Part shown: positions 33,356 through 42,463 of the stretch, one piece after another
Layout of the letters: each line of letters opens with the position of its first letter
Numbering within the stretch: position 1 is the stretch's first letter
Origin: Pleomorphochaeta sp963678575
Lineage (GTDB): Bacteria > Spirochaetota > Spirochaetia > Sphaerochaetales > Sphaerochaetaceae
DNA: 64,000 nucleotides
Assembly: GCA_963678575.2 (NCBI GenBank)
Contig: CAXXHV010000001.1
Span: 434,001-498,000, forward strand
Direction: 5' to 3'
Program-made: the position numbers and the translations under genes
Notes under the pieces: model-generated
Database searches by the model: none
Seen by the model: the letters and a program-made list of their open reading frames with translations, nothing else
Told to the model about the DNA's origin: nothing

Positions 33356-35220
33356 AAAAATCGAAATTTAGATTTGGGTTATTATTAATTCTTTCGTTGT
33401 TGCTACTATTTAGTTGTACAACGAAAAACCCTGTTTCAACTCAAAAAGTTGCTACAGTTCAAACATTTGACTATGATCGTCAAGGTGAAGTAGTTAAAGG
33501 TCAAGCTACAGAAAAAGATGAAATTACAATAGCTGTTGCTGCTACAAGTGATGTTCATGGTCGTATCTATCCTTATGAATATGCTATTGATTCAGAAGAT
33601 TCTGATGCTGGGTTCTCAATGACTTATCCTTTCATTCAAGATTTAAGAAAAGATTTTCCGAATGCTCTTGTAATTGATATTGGTGATACAGTTCAAGATA
33701 ATAGTGCAGAATTATTTAATGATATGGATATTCATCCAATGGTAGAGTGTATGAATATGATGGGCTATGATGTTTGGGTCCCTGGTAATCATGAGTTCAA
33801 TTTTGGCTTATCATTTTTAGAAAGAAATTTTGAAGCATTTGATGGTCGTGTAGTATGTGCAAATATTAAATATGTTGCTGATGAAAGTGATTATCTACTA
33901 CCTTATCAAATATACAATATTGAAGGTGTTAAAGTTGCAGTTATTGGTGGGGTTGCACCTCATGTGCCTCAATGGGAAGCTTCTGCACCAGAACATTATC
34001 AAGGATTAGATTTTACGTCTCCTTTAGAAGCAACAAAAGAAACTGTCGCAGCTATTAAGGATGAAGCTGATGTAATTATAGCAGCAATGCATATGTCTAG
34101 AAATGGACAATATGAAGAAGAAAATATAAGTGGTGTATTCCAATTAGCACAAGAAATTCCAGAGCTAGATTTGATAATTGCAGGTCATGAGCATGCTACA
34201 TATTGTGAAAAAGTTAATGATACATATGTAATGGAACCAGGTTGTTATGGAAATAAAATATCTATTAGTAAAATTAATTTGAAAAAAGTAGATGGAAAAT
34301 GGTCAATTGTTAGTGTAGATGCTGAAAACTTAGTAACAAAAGGTGAAGACCCTTCACAAGAAGTGCTTGATGAATTTAATTGGGTACATCAAAAGAGTGT
34401 TGATAATGCAAATACTGTAATTGGTGAAATTTCATCTGATTTCTTACCAGATGGTGTTGATTATATTACTGGTGAAGATGAAGTAACAACTATGCCAAGA
34501 ACTCAAATAGTAGATACTCCAGTTATTGATTTGATTAATACTGTTCAAATGAAATATGCTAATGCAGATGTTTCTTCTGCCGCACTATTTAATTTTGGTT
34601 CGACCTTAAAACAAGGTGATTTCAAAAAGAAAGATGTAGCATTTATTTATAAATATAATAATACATTAATGGGTGTAAATATAACTGGAAAGAATTTATT
34701 GGCATATATGGAATGGAGCGTAAGTTATTATAATACTTATAAAGATGGTGATGTAACAATTTCATTTAATCCTAATGTAAGAGGCTATAATTATGATATG
34801 TTTGCTGGAGTTGATTATACTGTTGATATTAGTAAAGAAGCTGGAAATAGAATAGTAGATGCAACAATTAATGGAACTCCCATTGATCCTAATAAAGTAT
34901 ATAAATTAGCTTTGAATAATTATAGATATGGTACATTAAAGTCTAATGGTTGGGTAACTGAAGATGATATTTATTATGATAGTTATAATGAAGATCAATT
35001 AAATGCAGAAGTTAGAGCTTTAATTGCGAAGTATGTAACTGAAGAACTAAATGGGAAATTATCACCAGAGTGTGATAATAACTGGAAGTTGGTTGGAATG
35101 GGAGACTCTTTTAATAAAGCAGATGTTCTTGCTAAAATAAAGAGTGGAGAGATAAAAATTCCATCATCTGAAGATGGAAGAACAATGAATGTTAAAGCTG
35201 TTAACATTTATTCTTTATAA
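33352..35220 (+). CDS. 5'-nucleotidase / 2',3'-cyclic phosphodiesterase lipoprotein
   Basis: A 622-residue envelope enzyme that removes phosphate from extracellular nucleotides. A lipoprotein signal ends at LLLLFSCTT (Cys22). The N-terminal metallophosphatase domain shows TSDVHGR, GDTVQDN, GNHEFNFG, AMHMSRNG and AGHEHA, all five metal motifs. The C-terminal 5'-nucleotidase domain begins near residue 340, with substrate-stacking candidates in FNFGSTLK and NNYRYG. RBS AGGAGG stands upstream of ATG 33352, and the start overlaps the YibE/F stop by 4 bp. It likely supplies nucleosides that feed purine uptake and the cytidine deaminase encoded nearby; the link is inference. Confidence 0.93.
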   Translation: MKKSKFRFGLLLILSLLLLFSCTTKNPVSTQKVATVQTFDYDRQGEVVKGQATEKDEITIAVAATSDVHGRIYPYEYAIDSEDSDAGFSMTYPFIQDLRKDFPNALVIDIGDTVQDNSAELFNDMDIHPMVECMNMMGYDVWVPGNHEFNFGLSFLERNFEAFDGRVVCANIKYVADESDYLLPYQIYNIEGVKVAVIGGVAPHVPQWEASAPEHYQGLDFTSPLEATKETVAAIKDEADVIIAAMHMSRNGQYEEENISGVFQLAQEIPELDLIIAGHEHATYCEKVNDTYVMEPGCYGNKISISKINLKKVDGKWSIVSVDAENLVTKGEDPSQEVLDEFNWVHQKSVDNANTVIGEISSDFLPDGVDYITGEDEVTTMPRTQIVDTPVIDLINTVQMKYANADVSSAALFNFGSTLKQGDFKKKDVAFIYKYNNTLMGVNITGKNLLAYMEWSVSYYNTYKDGDVTISFNPNVRGYNYDMFAGVDYTVDISKEAGNRIVDATINGTPIDPNKVYKLALNNYRYGTLKSNGWVTEDDIYYDSYNEDQLNAEVRALIAKYVTEELNGKLSPECDNNWKLVGMGDSFNKADVLAKIKSGEIKIPSSEDGRTMNVKAVNIYSL

Positions 35221-35235
35221 GAATCATTAAAAAAT

Positions 35236-35275
35236 ATGGGAGATTCAAAAGAATCTCCCATTATATATATATTTT
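35236..35275. terminator. Terminator between the 5'-nucleotidase gene and convergent rpiB
   Basis: ATGGGAGATTC (35236-35246) / GAATCTCCCAT (35251-35261), loop AAAA, then TATATATATATTTT. Confidence 0.82.
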
Positions 35276-35280
35276 AAATA

Positions 35281-35718
35281 TTAATTTTCTAAAGCCATTA
35301 TTTTTGCGACTCTTCTCTCATGTCTGTCTCCAGCAAATTTATCCTCGATAAATGCATCAAGCATATCTAATGGATTTTCAGGATAATCTATTCTTCCTCC
35401 AAAAGCTATAAAGTTAACATTGTTGTGCTCTTTAGCCATTTTTGAAGCAAAAATATTTTGTGGTAATGCACATCTGATTCCATGAATTTTATTTGCACTA
35501 ATTGAGATTCCAATCCCTGTACCACAGCATACGATACCAAAATCGTAGTTGCCTTTTAAATATTCTTTGCAAGCTAATTCTGCCATATCAGGATAATCAA
35601 CAGATACTTCTTCTTTAACACCTAAATGATTTACAATGTGTCCATTTTTTTCAAGATGCTCTCTTATTTTATTTGATAATTCTACGGCACCATGATCATT
35701 TGCTAATACAATATTCAT
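35281..35718 (-). CDS. rpiB: RpiB/LacAB family sugar-phosphate isomerase
   Basis: RpiB-type enzymes interconvert aldose and ketose phosphates: ribose 5-phosphate/ribulose 5-phosphate, and in relatives erythrulose 4-phosphate/erythrose 4-phosphate or galactose 6-phosphate. The 145-residue protein has NDHGAVELS at the N-terminus, CCGTGIGISISANK with the catalytic Cys near residue 65, and the Arg/His pair of GDRHERRVAKI. RBS AGGAG precedes ATG 35718. It is the last gene of the nine-gene cluster that begins with the rbsB-like gene. The company of DhaK/DhaL makes a tetrose-phosphate isomerase as likely as a ribose one. Confidence 0.9.
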   Translation of the reverse strand: MNIVLANDHGAVELSNKIREHLEKNGHIVNHLGVKEEVSVDYPDMAELACKEYLKGNYDFGIVCCGTGIGISISANKIHGIRCALPQNIFASKMAKEHNNVNFIAFGGRIDYPENPLDMLDAFIEDKFAGDRHERRVAKIMALEN

Positions 35719-35808
35719 TTTCTTTCTCCTAGAAACAATATAGCAAAGGAAAAATATTTTGTGAATATGAATAATCTTTAATATATAAAATGTATTAAAA
35801 AATATTTA

Positions 35809-36693
35809 TTAAAAAACTTGTTCTTTTAATGGGATTGATTTTAGAGCACCAAGTTTTGAAACTGTTATTGAAGCTGCTTTTGTTGCATAGAAAAGAGCTT
35901 CACTTGTTGTGTATCCTTTTATCAATGATGCAATAAAATAGCCCATGAATGTATCTCCAGCAGCAGTAGTATCAACAACTGGAGCATCAATTATCTCTTG
36001 ATGTATTTTTATTTTATCGAAATAGAAATAAGCCCCCTGTTTCCCAACAGTCATTATTATTTTTGAAGAAGGAAATTTTTTACTTAATGATTGCAAAATT
36101 GAATCATAATCTTCAACATTTTTTTCTTCTGCAATTTGAGAGGCTTCAACTTCATTTACAAAAAAATATGATATTTTTTCAAGAGGTAAATTTAATATAT
36201 CCTTTGTAAAAGGTGATGGATTAAAGCAAATTTTTAATTCTTTCTCATATGCTTTATTTATTAAATATTCAATGTTGTTTATTTCATTTTGAAGAATTAA
36301 ATAATCCCCTTTTGAAAAATTATTTAAGGTGTTATTTATTTCATCTTTTGTGTTTTCAAAATTTGCACCAGCATTTAATATAATAGAATTTTGGCCATTT
36401 TTAGATACTTGAATTAAGGCTTGTCCAGTTGTTAAGGAATTTTGATGAATAAATTGAGTATTTACATTACACTCTTTTAATAAATCTAATATGAATATTC
36501 CATCAGGCCCAATTTTTCCAGCCATAAAAACATTGCAACCAGCTTTAGCAAGAGCTCCTGCTTGGTTAGTCCCTTTTCCTCCTGCATTTAATTTATAATC
36601 ATACGAGGCAATGGTTTCTCCTGGTTGAACTATATGATCTAGCAAAAAAGTTTTATCTATGTTTAATGATCCATAATCTAATATTTTATTCAT
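35809..36693 (-). CDS. PfkB-family sugar kinase (ribokinase-like)
   Basis: A 294-residue cytoplasmic kinase that phosphorylates a sugar with ATP. Ribokinase marks are YKLNAGGKGTNQAGALAKAG near residue 30 (PfkB signature 1) and DTTAAGDTFMGYF near residue 240 (signature 2, catalytic Asp). The end sequence TVSKLGALKSIP resembles ribokinases. Ribose with RpiB would be the simplest pathway, but dhaK and dhaL in the same cluster mean a second kinase is present, so each may act on a different sugar. RBS AGGA precedes ATG 36693. A long hairpin separates it from dhaL. Confidence 0.87.
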   Translation of the reverse strand: MNKILDYGSLNIDKTFLLDHIVQPGETIASYDYKLNAGGKGTNQAGALAKAGCNVFMAGKIGPDGIFILDLLKECNVNTQFIHQNSLTTGQALIQVSKNGQNSIILNAGANFENTKDEINNTLNNFSKGDYLILQNEINNIEYLINKAYEKELKICFNPSPFTKDILNLPLEKISYFFVNEVEASQIAEEKNVEDYDSILQSLSKKFPSSKIIMTVGKQGAYFYFDKIKIHQEIIDAPVVDTTAAGDTFMGYFIASLIKGYTTSEALFYATKAASITVSKLGALKSIPLKEQVF

Positions 36694-36709
36694 TTCTTAT
36701 TCCTAATTT

Positions 36710-36752
36710 GATATTATCTGCACGAAGTTTTTTTCTTTGTGCAAATAATATC
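36710..36752 (-). other. Long hairpin between dhaL and the PfkB kinase gene
   Basis: An 18-bp stem, GATATTATCTGCACGAAG (36710-36727) with CTTTGTGCAAATAATATC (36735-36752), two imperfect pairs, loop of seven T (A on the transcript). It could terminate or stabilise part of the cluster message. Confidence 0.6.
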
Positions 36753-36767
36753 TATTAAACAAATTTC

Positions 36768-37385
36768 TTATTCTAACGATAGATAGAAAGCTTTCATCAA
36801 TAAAGCAGCTACTAAAGCTCCTGGATCCAAAAGTTTTCTTGATTCTTCACCTCTTGTTGCCGCTCTTCCATGTACGGCAAGCATACCTTCTGTTGCATAA
36901 TATCCTTCTAATGCAGCTTTAGAAGCAATTTCAGCACTTTCTTTTAATGATAGCGTTATTGTATTTTTTAAACTTTCAACAGCCGGTGCTAATCCATCGA
37001 CAAATGTTTTTTCTCCAATCTTTGCTTTCCCTCTATTCATAACTCCATTCAGATACTCTTCAAAAATTGTTACAACATCTTCTCTTGATAATTCAGTTTT
37101 CCCTTTTAGAATCTTTCCAGCTTGCATTAGTCCACTAGCCATAAGTGTTCCCATTGTTGAGGGTACTTTAATGCTCATTGCTTTTCCAGCAAAATATAAA
37201 GCTTTACCACAGTCTATTTCATTAGAGTCTTTAAGGCTATTAGCTGCAGCCTCGAAACCGTCACTCATGGTAAGACCTAAATCACCATCACCAACTTTAC
37301 TATCTTCTTCAATTAAATGTATTCTCTCTTCAGACATAATTTCTGAAGTTGAATTTAAGAAATTTTTTATTAATTTAACGTCCAT
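36768..37385 (-). CDS. dhaL: Dihydroxyacetone kinase family, L (nucleotide-binding) subunit
   Basis: DhaL binds the ADP/ATP and phosphorylates the ketose held by DhaK. The 205-residue protein has the Mg-nucleotide loop GDGDLGLTMSDGF near residue 32 with the Asp cluster, KVPSTMGTLMASGL, and the C-terminal RAATRGEESRKLLDPGA. It lies 8 bp after dhaK. No dhaM (the PTS phosphodonor subunit) is present in the cluster, so this pair may use ATP, or DhaM is elsewhere. Erythrulose kinases of known tetritol pathways belong to the same family, so the name dhaL describes the fold rather than the substrate. Confidence 0.9.
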   Translation of the reverse strand: MDVKLIKNFLNSTSEIMSEERIHLIEEDSKVGDGDLGLTMSDGFEAAANSLKDSNEIDCGKALYFAGKAMSIKVPSTMGTLMASGLMQAGKILKGKTELSREDVVTIFEEYLNGVMNRGKAKIGEKTFVDGLAPAVESLKNTITLSLKESAEIASKAALEGYYATEGMLAVHGRAATRGEESRKLLDPGALVAALLMKAFYLSLE

Positions 37386-37393
37386 ATCACTAC

Positions 37394-38404
37394 CTATAAT
37401 TGAATAAAAAAAGGTGTTTGAGCAGGAGCATCTAAATACTTCTTGAGCTCATCATCTAATTTCATCATACTAATTGATATCCCTGCCATTTCAATAGCAG
37501 TTGCATATTCTCCGACATAATATTTATGAACTTTTATTTGTTCTCTTTTCAATATTTCATCAATTTTTCTAACAATAATATATTGTTCATCTAACGGTGT
37601 TGCGCCAAGTCCATTAACCATTACAGCTACTTCGTCATTAGCCTTGAATGGGATATCATCAATTATTTTTGCTACCATTTCTTCTGCAACTTGATCAGCA
37701 GGTTCAACTTTGCCTCTTCTGATTCCTGTTTCGCCATGAATACCCATTCCAATTTCCATTTCATCTTCAGCAATAGAAAATCCTGGTTTACCAACTCTAG
37801 GAACAATGCAAGGAGTTAAAGCAACACCCATTGTTCTAACATTTGCACATGCTTTTTCAGCAATTCTTTTTACTTCATCTAAATCGAGCATTGCATCTGC
37901 TGCAGCTCCAGCACATTTATATACAAATACTATTCCAGCTACACCACGTCTAGTATTTTTTGCTCCTGGGGCAGCTGGGCCAGCGGAGGCAACATCATCA
38001 CCAGCTACAACTGATTCAACTCTAATATCTTCTTCAAAATCAGCTTGTTCTGCGGCCATATCAAAATTGAAAATATCTCCATTGTAGTTACCATAAATAT
38101 ATAATACTCCAGCACCACTATCTATGTATTTGGTACATGCAAGCATTTGATCTGGAGAAGGACTTTGGAATACATCACCAACAGAACATGCATCTAGCAT
38201 CCCTTTACCAACATAGCCTAGAAATAAAGGTAAATGACCTGAACCACCGCCGGTTGCAATTCCAACTTTACCTTCTTTTTTATTAGCTGTTACAAGGCAG
38301 TGAACATCATCCCCTGTGTAAGTAATTAAATCTGGATGAGCTATATATAAGCCCTCAAGCATTTCCTTTACATAGTTTTCTGGTTTGTTAATTAATTTTT
38401 TCAT
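37394..38404 (-). CDS. dhaK: Dihydroxyacetone kinase family, K (substrate-binding) subunit
   Basis: DhaK binds a short ketose covalently through a histidine as hemiaminal. The 336-residue protein keeps ATGGGSGHLPLFLGYVG at residues 50-66, GNYNGDIFNF near 106, and GMGIHGETGIRRG with His223 as the covalent ligand. RBS AAGGAT precedes ATG 38404. It is followed by dhaL with 8 bp between, and preceded by the cupin gene by 14 bp. The importer upstream is of the ribose class, not a glycerol facilitator, so the likely substrate is a transported ketose such as erythrulose rather than dihydroxyacetone made from glycerol. This is inference. Confidence 0.92.
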   Translation of the reverse strand: MKKLINKPENYVKEMLEGLYIAHPDLITYTGDDVHCLVTANKKEGKVGIATGGGSGHLPLFLGYVGKGMLDACSVGDVFQSPSPDQMLACTKYIDSGAGVLYIYGNYNGDIFNFDMAAEQADFEEDIRVESVVAGDDVASAGPAAPGAKNTRRGVAGIVFVYKCAGAAADAMLDLDEVKRIAEKACANVRTMGVALTPCIVPRVGKPGFSIAEDEMEIGMGIHGETGIRRGKVEPADQVAEEMVAKIIDDIPFKANDEVAVMVNGLGATPLDEQYIIVRKIDEILKREQIKVHKYYVGEYATAIEMAGISISMMKLDDELKKYLDAPAQTPFFIQL

Positions 38405-38418
38405 TTTTTTATCCTTAT

Positions 38419-38901
38419 TTACAATACAATTTCAAAGATTTCATTTTCATCTAGATTGACTAAATAACAATCATTTTTATAAGTTCTTTGAGGTAAGGCT
38501 ACCATTACATGTCCAATTTCTTCACCTATTGAGAAAGGACAAAGGTGTGTTACTCCAATGTTCAATTTTACTATAGTTCCTTTTGGAACAATAAAAGCTT
38601 GAGTCAAAGTAATATCTTTTTTATTGTTTGGAGGAGCTACATGGATAACAATATCAGTATCAAGAGGTAATAAAACTTCAGCACTAAAATTGTGATATTC
38701 AACTAAATCTACTATCATGTGCTCTTTTTTATATACAATTAATGAAGAGAACCCTTGTGACATGTTTGTTGTATTTGCTACATCAAGATGATCTGGGAAA
38801 AAATCTCCTAAATTATATCCTTGTGGATCAATCATGTTATAAAAAGATCCAAACTCTTTAAAATTATCATTTGTTAATTTTTGTGCTTTAATTTTTCTCA
38901 T
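38419..38901 (-). CDS. Cupin-like protein of unknown function (ureidoglycolate lyase/DUF4867-like)
   Basis: A 160-residue cytoplasmic protein with the pattern of a small cupin or ureidoglycolate-lyase-like barrel: MIDPQGYNLGDFFPDH, then VDLVEYHNFSAEVLLPL, FIVPKGTIVKLNIGVTHLCP and GHVMVALPQRTYKND. His and Cys in THLCPF could bind a metal. From memory it resembles DUF4867-type proteins found in sugar operons, but I cannot verify that. It sits between the permease genes and dhaK in one tight operon (8 and 14 bp gaps), so it probably acts on the imported sugar, as mutarotase, isomerase or lyase. RBS AGGAG stands before ATG 38901. Confidence 0.7.
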   Translation of the reverse strand: MRKIKAQKLTNDNFKEFGSFYNMIDPQGYNLGDFFPDHLDVANTTNMSQGFSSLIVYKKEHMIVDLVEYHNFSAEVLLPLDTDIVIHVAPPNNKKDITLTQAFIVPKGTIVKLNIGVTHLCPFSIGEEIGHVMVALPQRTYKNDCYLVNLDENEIFEIVL

Positions 38902-38909
38902 AAATTCTC

Positions 38910-39881
38910 CTAATCTCGATTATTTTTTCTTTCATCGATATATAAAGTTGATAACATGGTAATTACTAAAATTAATCCAAATACAAAAGTTTTCATAAAT
39001 GAATTTATTCTTAAAATATTAAAAGCACTTGAAACTAATTGAAGAAGAATTACAGCAAATGCAACTCCAAATACATTGGATTTACCACCATCAGGATCAG
39101 TTCCGCCTAGTACAACAATTAACAAAGTTAATAAAGTGTATGATTTTCCATAGTCACTTTTTGCTGAGTTATAATGACTTGATATAAGTAGTCCACCAAT
39201 AGCCCCTAAAATACCACTTGTCATATAAGTTAATAATGTTACTTTTAGATTGTTTATTCCAGAATACTTTGAAGCAATTTCATTTGTTCCCATAAATTCT
39301 AATTGATGACCAAATACTGTAGATTTAAGAATAAATGCGATAACAATAGTTACTGCAATAAATACATAGAATGGAATCGGAATTCCTAAAAAAAGTCCAT
39401 TAGCGATGTTACCATAAGCTTCAGGTAATCCAGTTAGAGCCGGACCTTTTGTAATTGCTAAACCTAATCCTTGATAAAGTTGTAGGCCACATAATGTAAC
39501 AAGCATTGCAGGGATTTTTAAATATCCAATAAGGAATCCATTAAATAATCCACATAGAGCACCCACAAATAAAGCTATAATTATAGCAATAAAAATAGAT
39601 TCATTTGTTCCTCCCTTTTGTATCATATATGTTGCAGCCATGATGCTTGCAAAGTTAGCAATGCCGACAAGTGATAAATCAATACCGCCAGAAATCATTG
39701 CTAGCATCATTCCAAAACATAAAATTCCATATTCAGGTAACTGAACAAACATTCCTCTAATATTTGCATATCTTAAAAATGCACGAGGTTCTAAAATGCT
39801 CATTGCAATAAATATTACTATACCAATTAATATTATCATTAAATTGTTTTTATTTATTTTTTCAAAGTTTATTTTTGTCAT
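38910..39881 (-). CDS. Ribose-type ABC transporter permease (second copy)
   Basis: An RbsC/AraH-family permease of 323 residues with about 9-10 membrane segments. The typical motifs are MISGGIDLSLVGIANFASI near residue 63, GTNEIASKYSGIN near 197, and VLGGTDPDGGKSNVFG near 262. I start it at ATG 39881, preceded by GAGGG at 6 bases. The ATG 12 bases earlier (39893), which overlaps the previous stop as TAATG, has no site of its own. Two different permeases are encoded in tandem, so the importer is probably a heterodimer, as in the autoinducer-2 (LsrCD) class. Confidence 0.9.
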   Translation of the reverse strand: MTKINFEKINKNNLMIILIGIVIFIAMSILEPRAFLRYANIRGMFVQLPEYGILCFGMMLAMISGGIDLSLVGIANFASIMAATYMIQKGGTNESIFIAIIIALFVGALCGLFNGFLIGYLKIPAMLVTLCGLQLYQGLGLAITKGPALTGLPEAYGNIANGLFLGIPIPFYVFIAVTIVIAFILKSTVFGHQLEFMGTNEIASKYSGINNLKVTLLTYMTSGILGAIGGLLISSHYNSAKSDYGKSYTLLTLLIVVLGGTDPDGGKSNVFGVAFAVILLQLVSSAFNILRINSFMKTFVFGLILVITMLSTLYIDERKNNRD

Positions 39882-39892
39882 TTTTTCCCTCA

Positions 39893-40891
39893 TTATACTT
39901 TTGCACTATTTGCAATATGTTTTGCTTTTATTGAAGTAATTCCAGTTCCTAGAACTATAATTAATCCAACAACAAAAGTTTGTAAGTGAGTAGGTATTCC
40001 AACTAGTACTAAATTGTTTTGAACAATTGCAATGAGCAATACTCCTAAAATTGTACCTAATACTGTTCCATGACCACCAGTTATTCTAGTTCCTCCAACA
40101 ACAACAGCAGCTATTACCATCATTTCAGCACCCATTAAATTTTGAGGACTAGATTGTCTCATCAAAATTGTATATGTTACACCTCCGATAGCAGCTAAAA
40201 TACCTCCAATCATATAAAGGCTTGATTGAATTTTTACAACGTTGTAACCTGCAATCCTCGCAGCATTTTTATCTCCTCCAATTGCATAAATCCCTCTACC
40301 ATATATTGTAAATTTCAAAACAATAAACAGTAAAATTAAGAAAACAATTGGAATTAATATTAAACTTGTCATTTGGTATTTTATTCCTGCCGCATTCGTA
40401 AATGAAAATAAATAACTTTTTGAAAGGCTATCAATATGCTCAGGAATATTTGAGAATTCTTTTGTTCCAAGAAATGCTAAAGTAGCTCCATTTGCAATAC
40501 TGCTTACTGCTAAAGTAGCAATTAAAGGTGGAAATTTTTTCTTTGCAATTAAAAATGCATTAATACATCCAAAGGCAAGTCCTATTAATGAAGCTACAAT
40601 ATAGAAAAAGGCTATACTATCTATATTAAATTTTAAAATTAATTTAATTGTAGCATAAGCAGAAAAACATGCAATTGCAGGGAAGGAAACATCAATTCCT
40701 CCACCAATTATTATCATCATTTCTAAACCAGCAAAAATTAATGTAATTAACATAGCTCTTGAAAGAGTTATCACAGTACTAAAGGATAAGAATACTGGAT
40801 TTGCAAAGCCAATTATTATACATAAAATTATTATTGAATAAGCTACAATTGCTTCATTTGTAGAAAATATTTGTTTAATTTTATTATTCAT
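39893..40891 (-). CDS. Ribose-type ABC transporter permease (first copy)
   Basis: A 332-residue RbsC-family permease with about 9-10 membrane segments. Motifs: IIGGGIDVSFPAIACFSAYA near residue 60, GGDKNAARIAGYN near 200, and VVGGTRITGGHGTVLGTILG near 263. The start is ATG 40891, with GGAGGA just upstream; a longer in-frame extension to 40942 lies wholly within the ATPase gene and is basic junk. It overlaps the ATPase gene by 8 bp. It pairs with the downstream permease, from which it differs substantially in sequence. Confidence 0.9.
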   Translation of the reverse strand: MNNKIKQIFSTNEAIVAYSIIILCIIIGFANPVFLSFSTVITLSRAMLITLIFAGLEMMIIIGGGIDVSFPAIACFSAYATIKLILKFNIDSIAFFYIVASLIGLAFGCINAFLIAKKKFPPLIATLAVSSIANGATLAFLGTKEFSNIPEHIDSLSKSYLFSFTNAAGIKYQMTSLILIPIVFLILLFIVLKFTIYGRGIYAIGGDKNAARIAGYNVVKIQSSLYMIGGILAAIGGVTYTILMRQSSPQNLMGAEMMVIAAVVVGGTRITGGHGTVLGTILGVLLIAIVQNNLVLVGIPTHLQTFVVGLIIVLGTGITSIKAKHIANSAKV

Positions 40892-42389
40892 TATTTTCCT
40901 CCGTTGCAGCTTCTTTGATTTTTTTTGAAATTTCATCTTCACTATAATCTGCTGTATTTAAAAGTCCTGAGCTAATACCATTGCTCATAATTATTATTTT
41001 ATTACAGTTGTAATAAAGTTCATTTAAATCATCACTTATAATTATGATACCCATACCTTCTTTTGCTAGATTATGTAATATTTCATGAATATCAGATTTA
41101 GATCCGACATCAACACCTACGGTAGGACCATTTAGTATCAATAATTGCGGATTTGTATTTAACCATTTAGCAATTACCATTTTCTGAGCATTTCCACCTG
41201 AAAGAGTTCGAATTGAAGCTTTTGAAGAGGATGCAACACATCCTATTTTTTTAATCCAAAAATTTGTTACTTCTTCTATTTTTTGTAAATCAAGCTTCCC
41301 TTTTATCATGTATTCTTTTAAGGAAGCAGCAACCGTATTATCGCTTATTGAACGAGTTAGAAATAAACCTTGAGTTAATCTATCCTCTGGTACATAGCCA
41401 ATTCCTTGATTTACTGCATCTGAGATTGATTTGATAGTAATTGGTTTGTTATTCAAACTAATATCGCCTGAAGAAGCTGGCGTTATTCCGAATAGAGTAT
41501 CCCCGATTTCGGATCTGCCTGAACCAAGAAGTCCAGTTATTCCTAAAACATCTCCCTTATTTAAGGAGAATGATACATTTTTAAAATATCCATCTAATGA
41601 AAGGTTGTTTATTTTTAATATTTCACTTGCTTCTAAGTTAGGTTTATAAACATTATCAATAATTTCTCTACCTGTCATATAATGGATGAATTTCTTTCTA
41701 TCAAATTCTTCGATTAAACCGGTTGCAACATTTTCTCCATTTCTTAATATAGTTAATCTATCTGCTATTTCAAAGATTTCATCTAATTTGTGATTTACAA
41801 TAACGATAGCCATCCCTTTTTCTTTTAGATTAATTAATGTTTTATTTAATAAGTCAACTTCACGTGCTGTTAATGCTGTAGTAGGTTCATCTAAGATTAA
41901 TAATTTTGCATCATTAATGATTGCTCTTGAAATAGCAACCATTTGTTTGTTAGAGATTGATAATCGCTCAACTAAAACATCTGGATCAATTTCTGCGCCA
42001 ACAAGAGCCATTGCTTTATAAGCTAATTGTTTTGCTTCTTTCCAATTCATTTTCTTTTTTGCATTTAATAAGTTATTGTTCATAGCTATATTTTCTGCAA
42101 CCGATAGATTGGGAAAAACTGCAAAATCTTGATAAATTACTTGAATTCCTTTGTGAATTGATGCGATAGGGTTTAAATGAGATATTTTTTCTCCATTAAT
42201 ATAAATAGTTCCAGAAGTTGGTTCGTGAGCACCTGAAATTACTTTTATTAATGTTGATTTACCACAACCATTTTCACCGGCAAGACAATGAATCTCTCCA
42301 CAGTTGATTTTTAAATCAACGCCTTTTAATGCTTTTACACCAGTAAATTCTTTTTTTATTTTCTCAAGACGTATAAATTCTTCAGACAT
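40884..42389 (-). CDS. Ribose-type ABC transporter ATPase (two ABC domains)
   Basis: A 501-residue RbsA-class ATPase made of two tandem ABC domains. The first has LAGENGCGKSTLIKVISGAH (Walker A), LSISNKQMVAISRA and LLILDEPTTAL. The second has ITGLLGSGRSEIGDTLFG, LSGGNAQKMVIAKWL and LLILNGPTVGVDVGS. In the second Walker B the usual Asp-Glu-Pro reads Asn-Gly-Pro, so that site may be weakly or not catalytic, as often in this class. It is second in the operon after the binding-protein gene, from which a hairpin separates it. Confidence 0.93.
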   Translation of the reverse strand: MSEEFIRLEKIKKEFTGVKALKGVDLKINCGEIHCLAGENGCGKSTLIKVISGAHEPTSGTIYINGEKISHLNPIASIHKGIQVIYQDFAVFPNLSVAENIAMNNNLLNAKKKMNWKEAKQLAYKAMALVGAEIDPDVLVERLSISNKQMVAISRAIINDAKLLILDEPTTALTAREVDLLNKTLINLKEKGMAIVIVNHKLDEIFEIADRLTILRNGENVATGLIEEFDRKKFIHYMTGREIIDNVYKPNLEASEILKINNLSLDGYFKNVSFSLNKGDVLGITGLLGSGRSEIGDTLFGITPASSGDISLNNKPITIKSISDAVNQGIGYVPEDRLTQGLFLTRSISDNTVAASLKEYMIKGKLDLQKIEEVTNFWIKKIGCVASSSKASIRTLSGGNAQKMVIAKWLNTNPQLLILNGPTVGVDVGSKSDIHEILHNLAKEGMGIIIISDDLNELYYNCNKIIIMSNGISSGLLNTADYSEDEISKKIKEAATEENNE

Positions 42390-42409
42390 TTGATATACTC
42401 CATTAATTA

Positions 42410-42444
42410 AATAAGGGGATTTGGAAAAACCCTATCCCCTTATT
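42410..42444 (-). terminator. Hairpin after the rbsB-like gene
   Basis: AATAAGGGGAT (42410-42420) pairs with ATCCCCTTATT (42434-42444). It lies directly after the binding-protein stop and before the ATPase gene. No strong T-run follows on the minus strand, so read-through is likely. Confidence 0.7.
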
Positions 42445-42463
42445 AATATCACACTATTATTTA

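Noticed and set aside
37806..38087. 93-codon ORF antisense to dhaK
   Set aside because: It is the reverse reading of a conserved Ala/Gly-rich DhaK stretch with no start signal.
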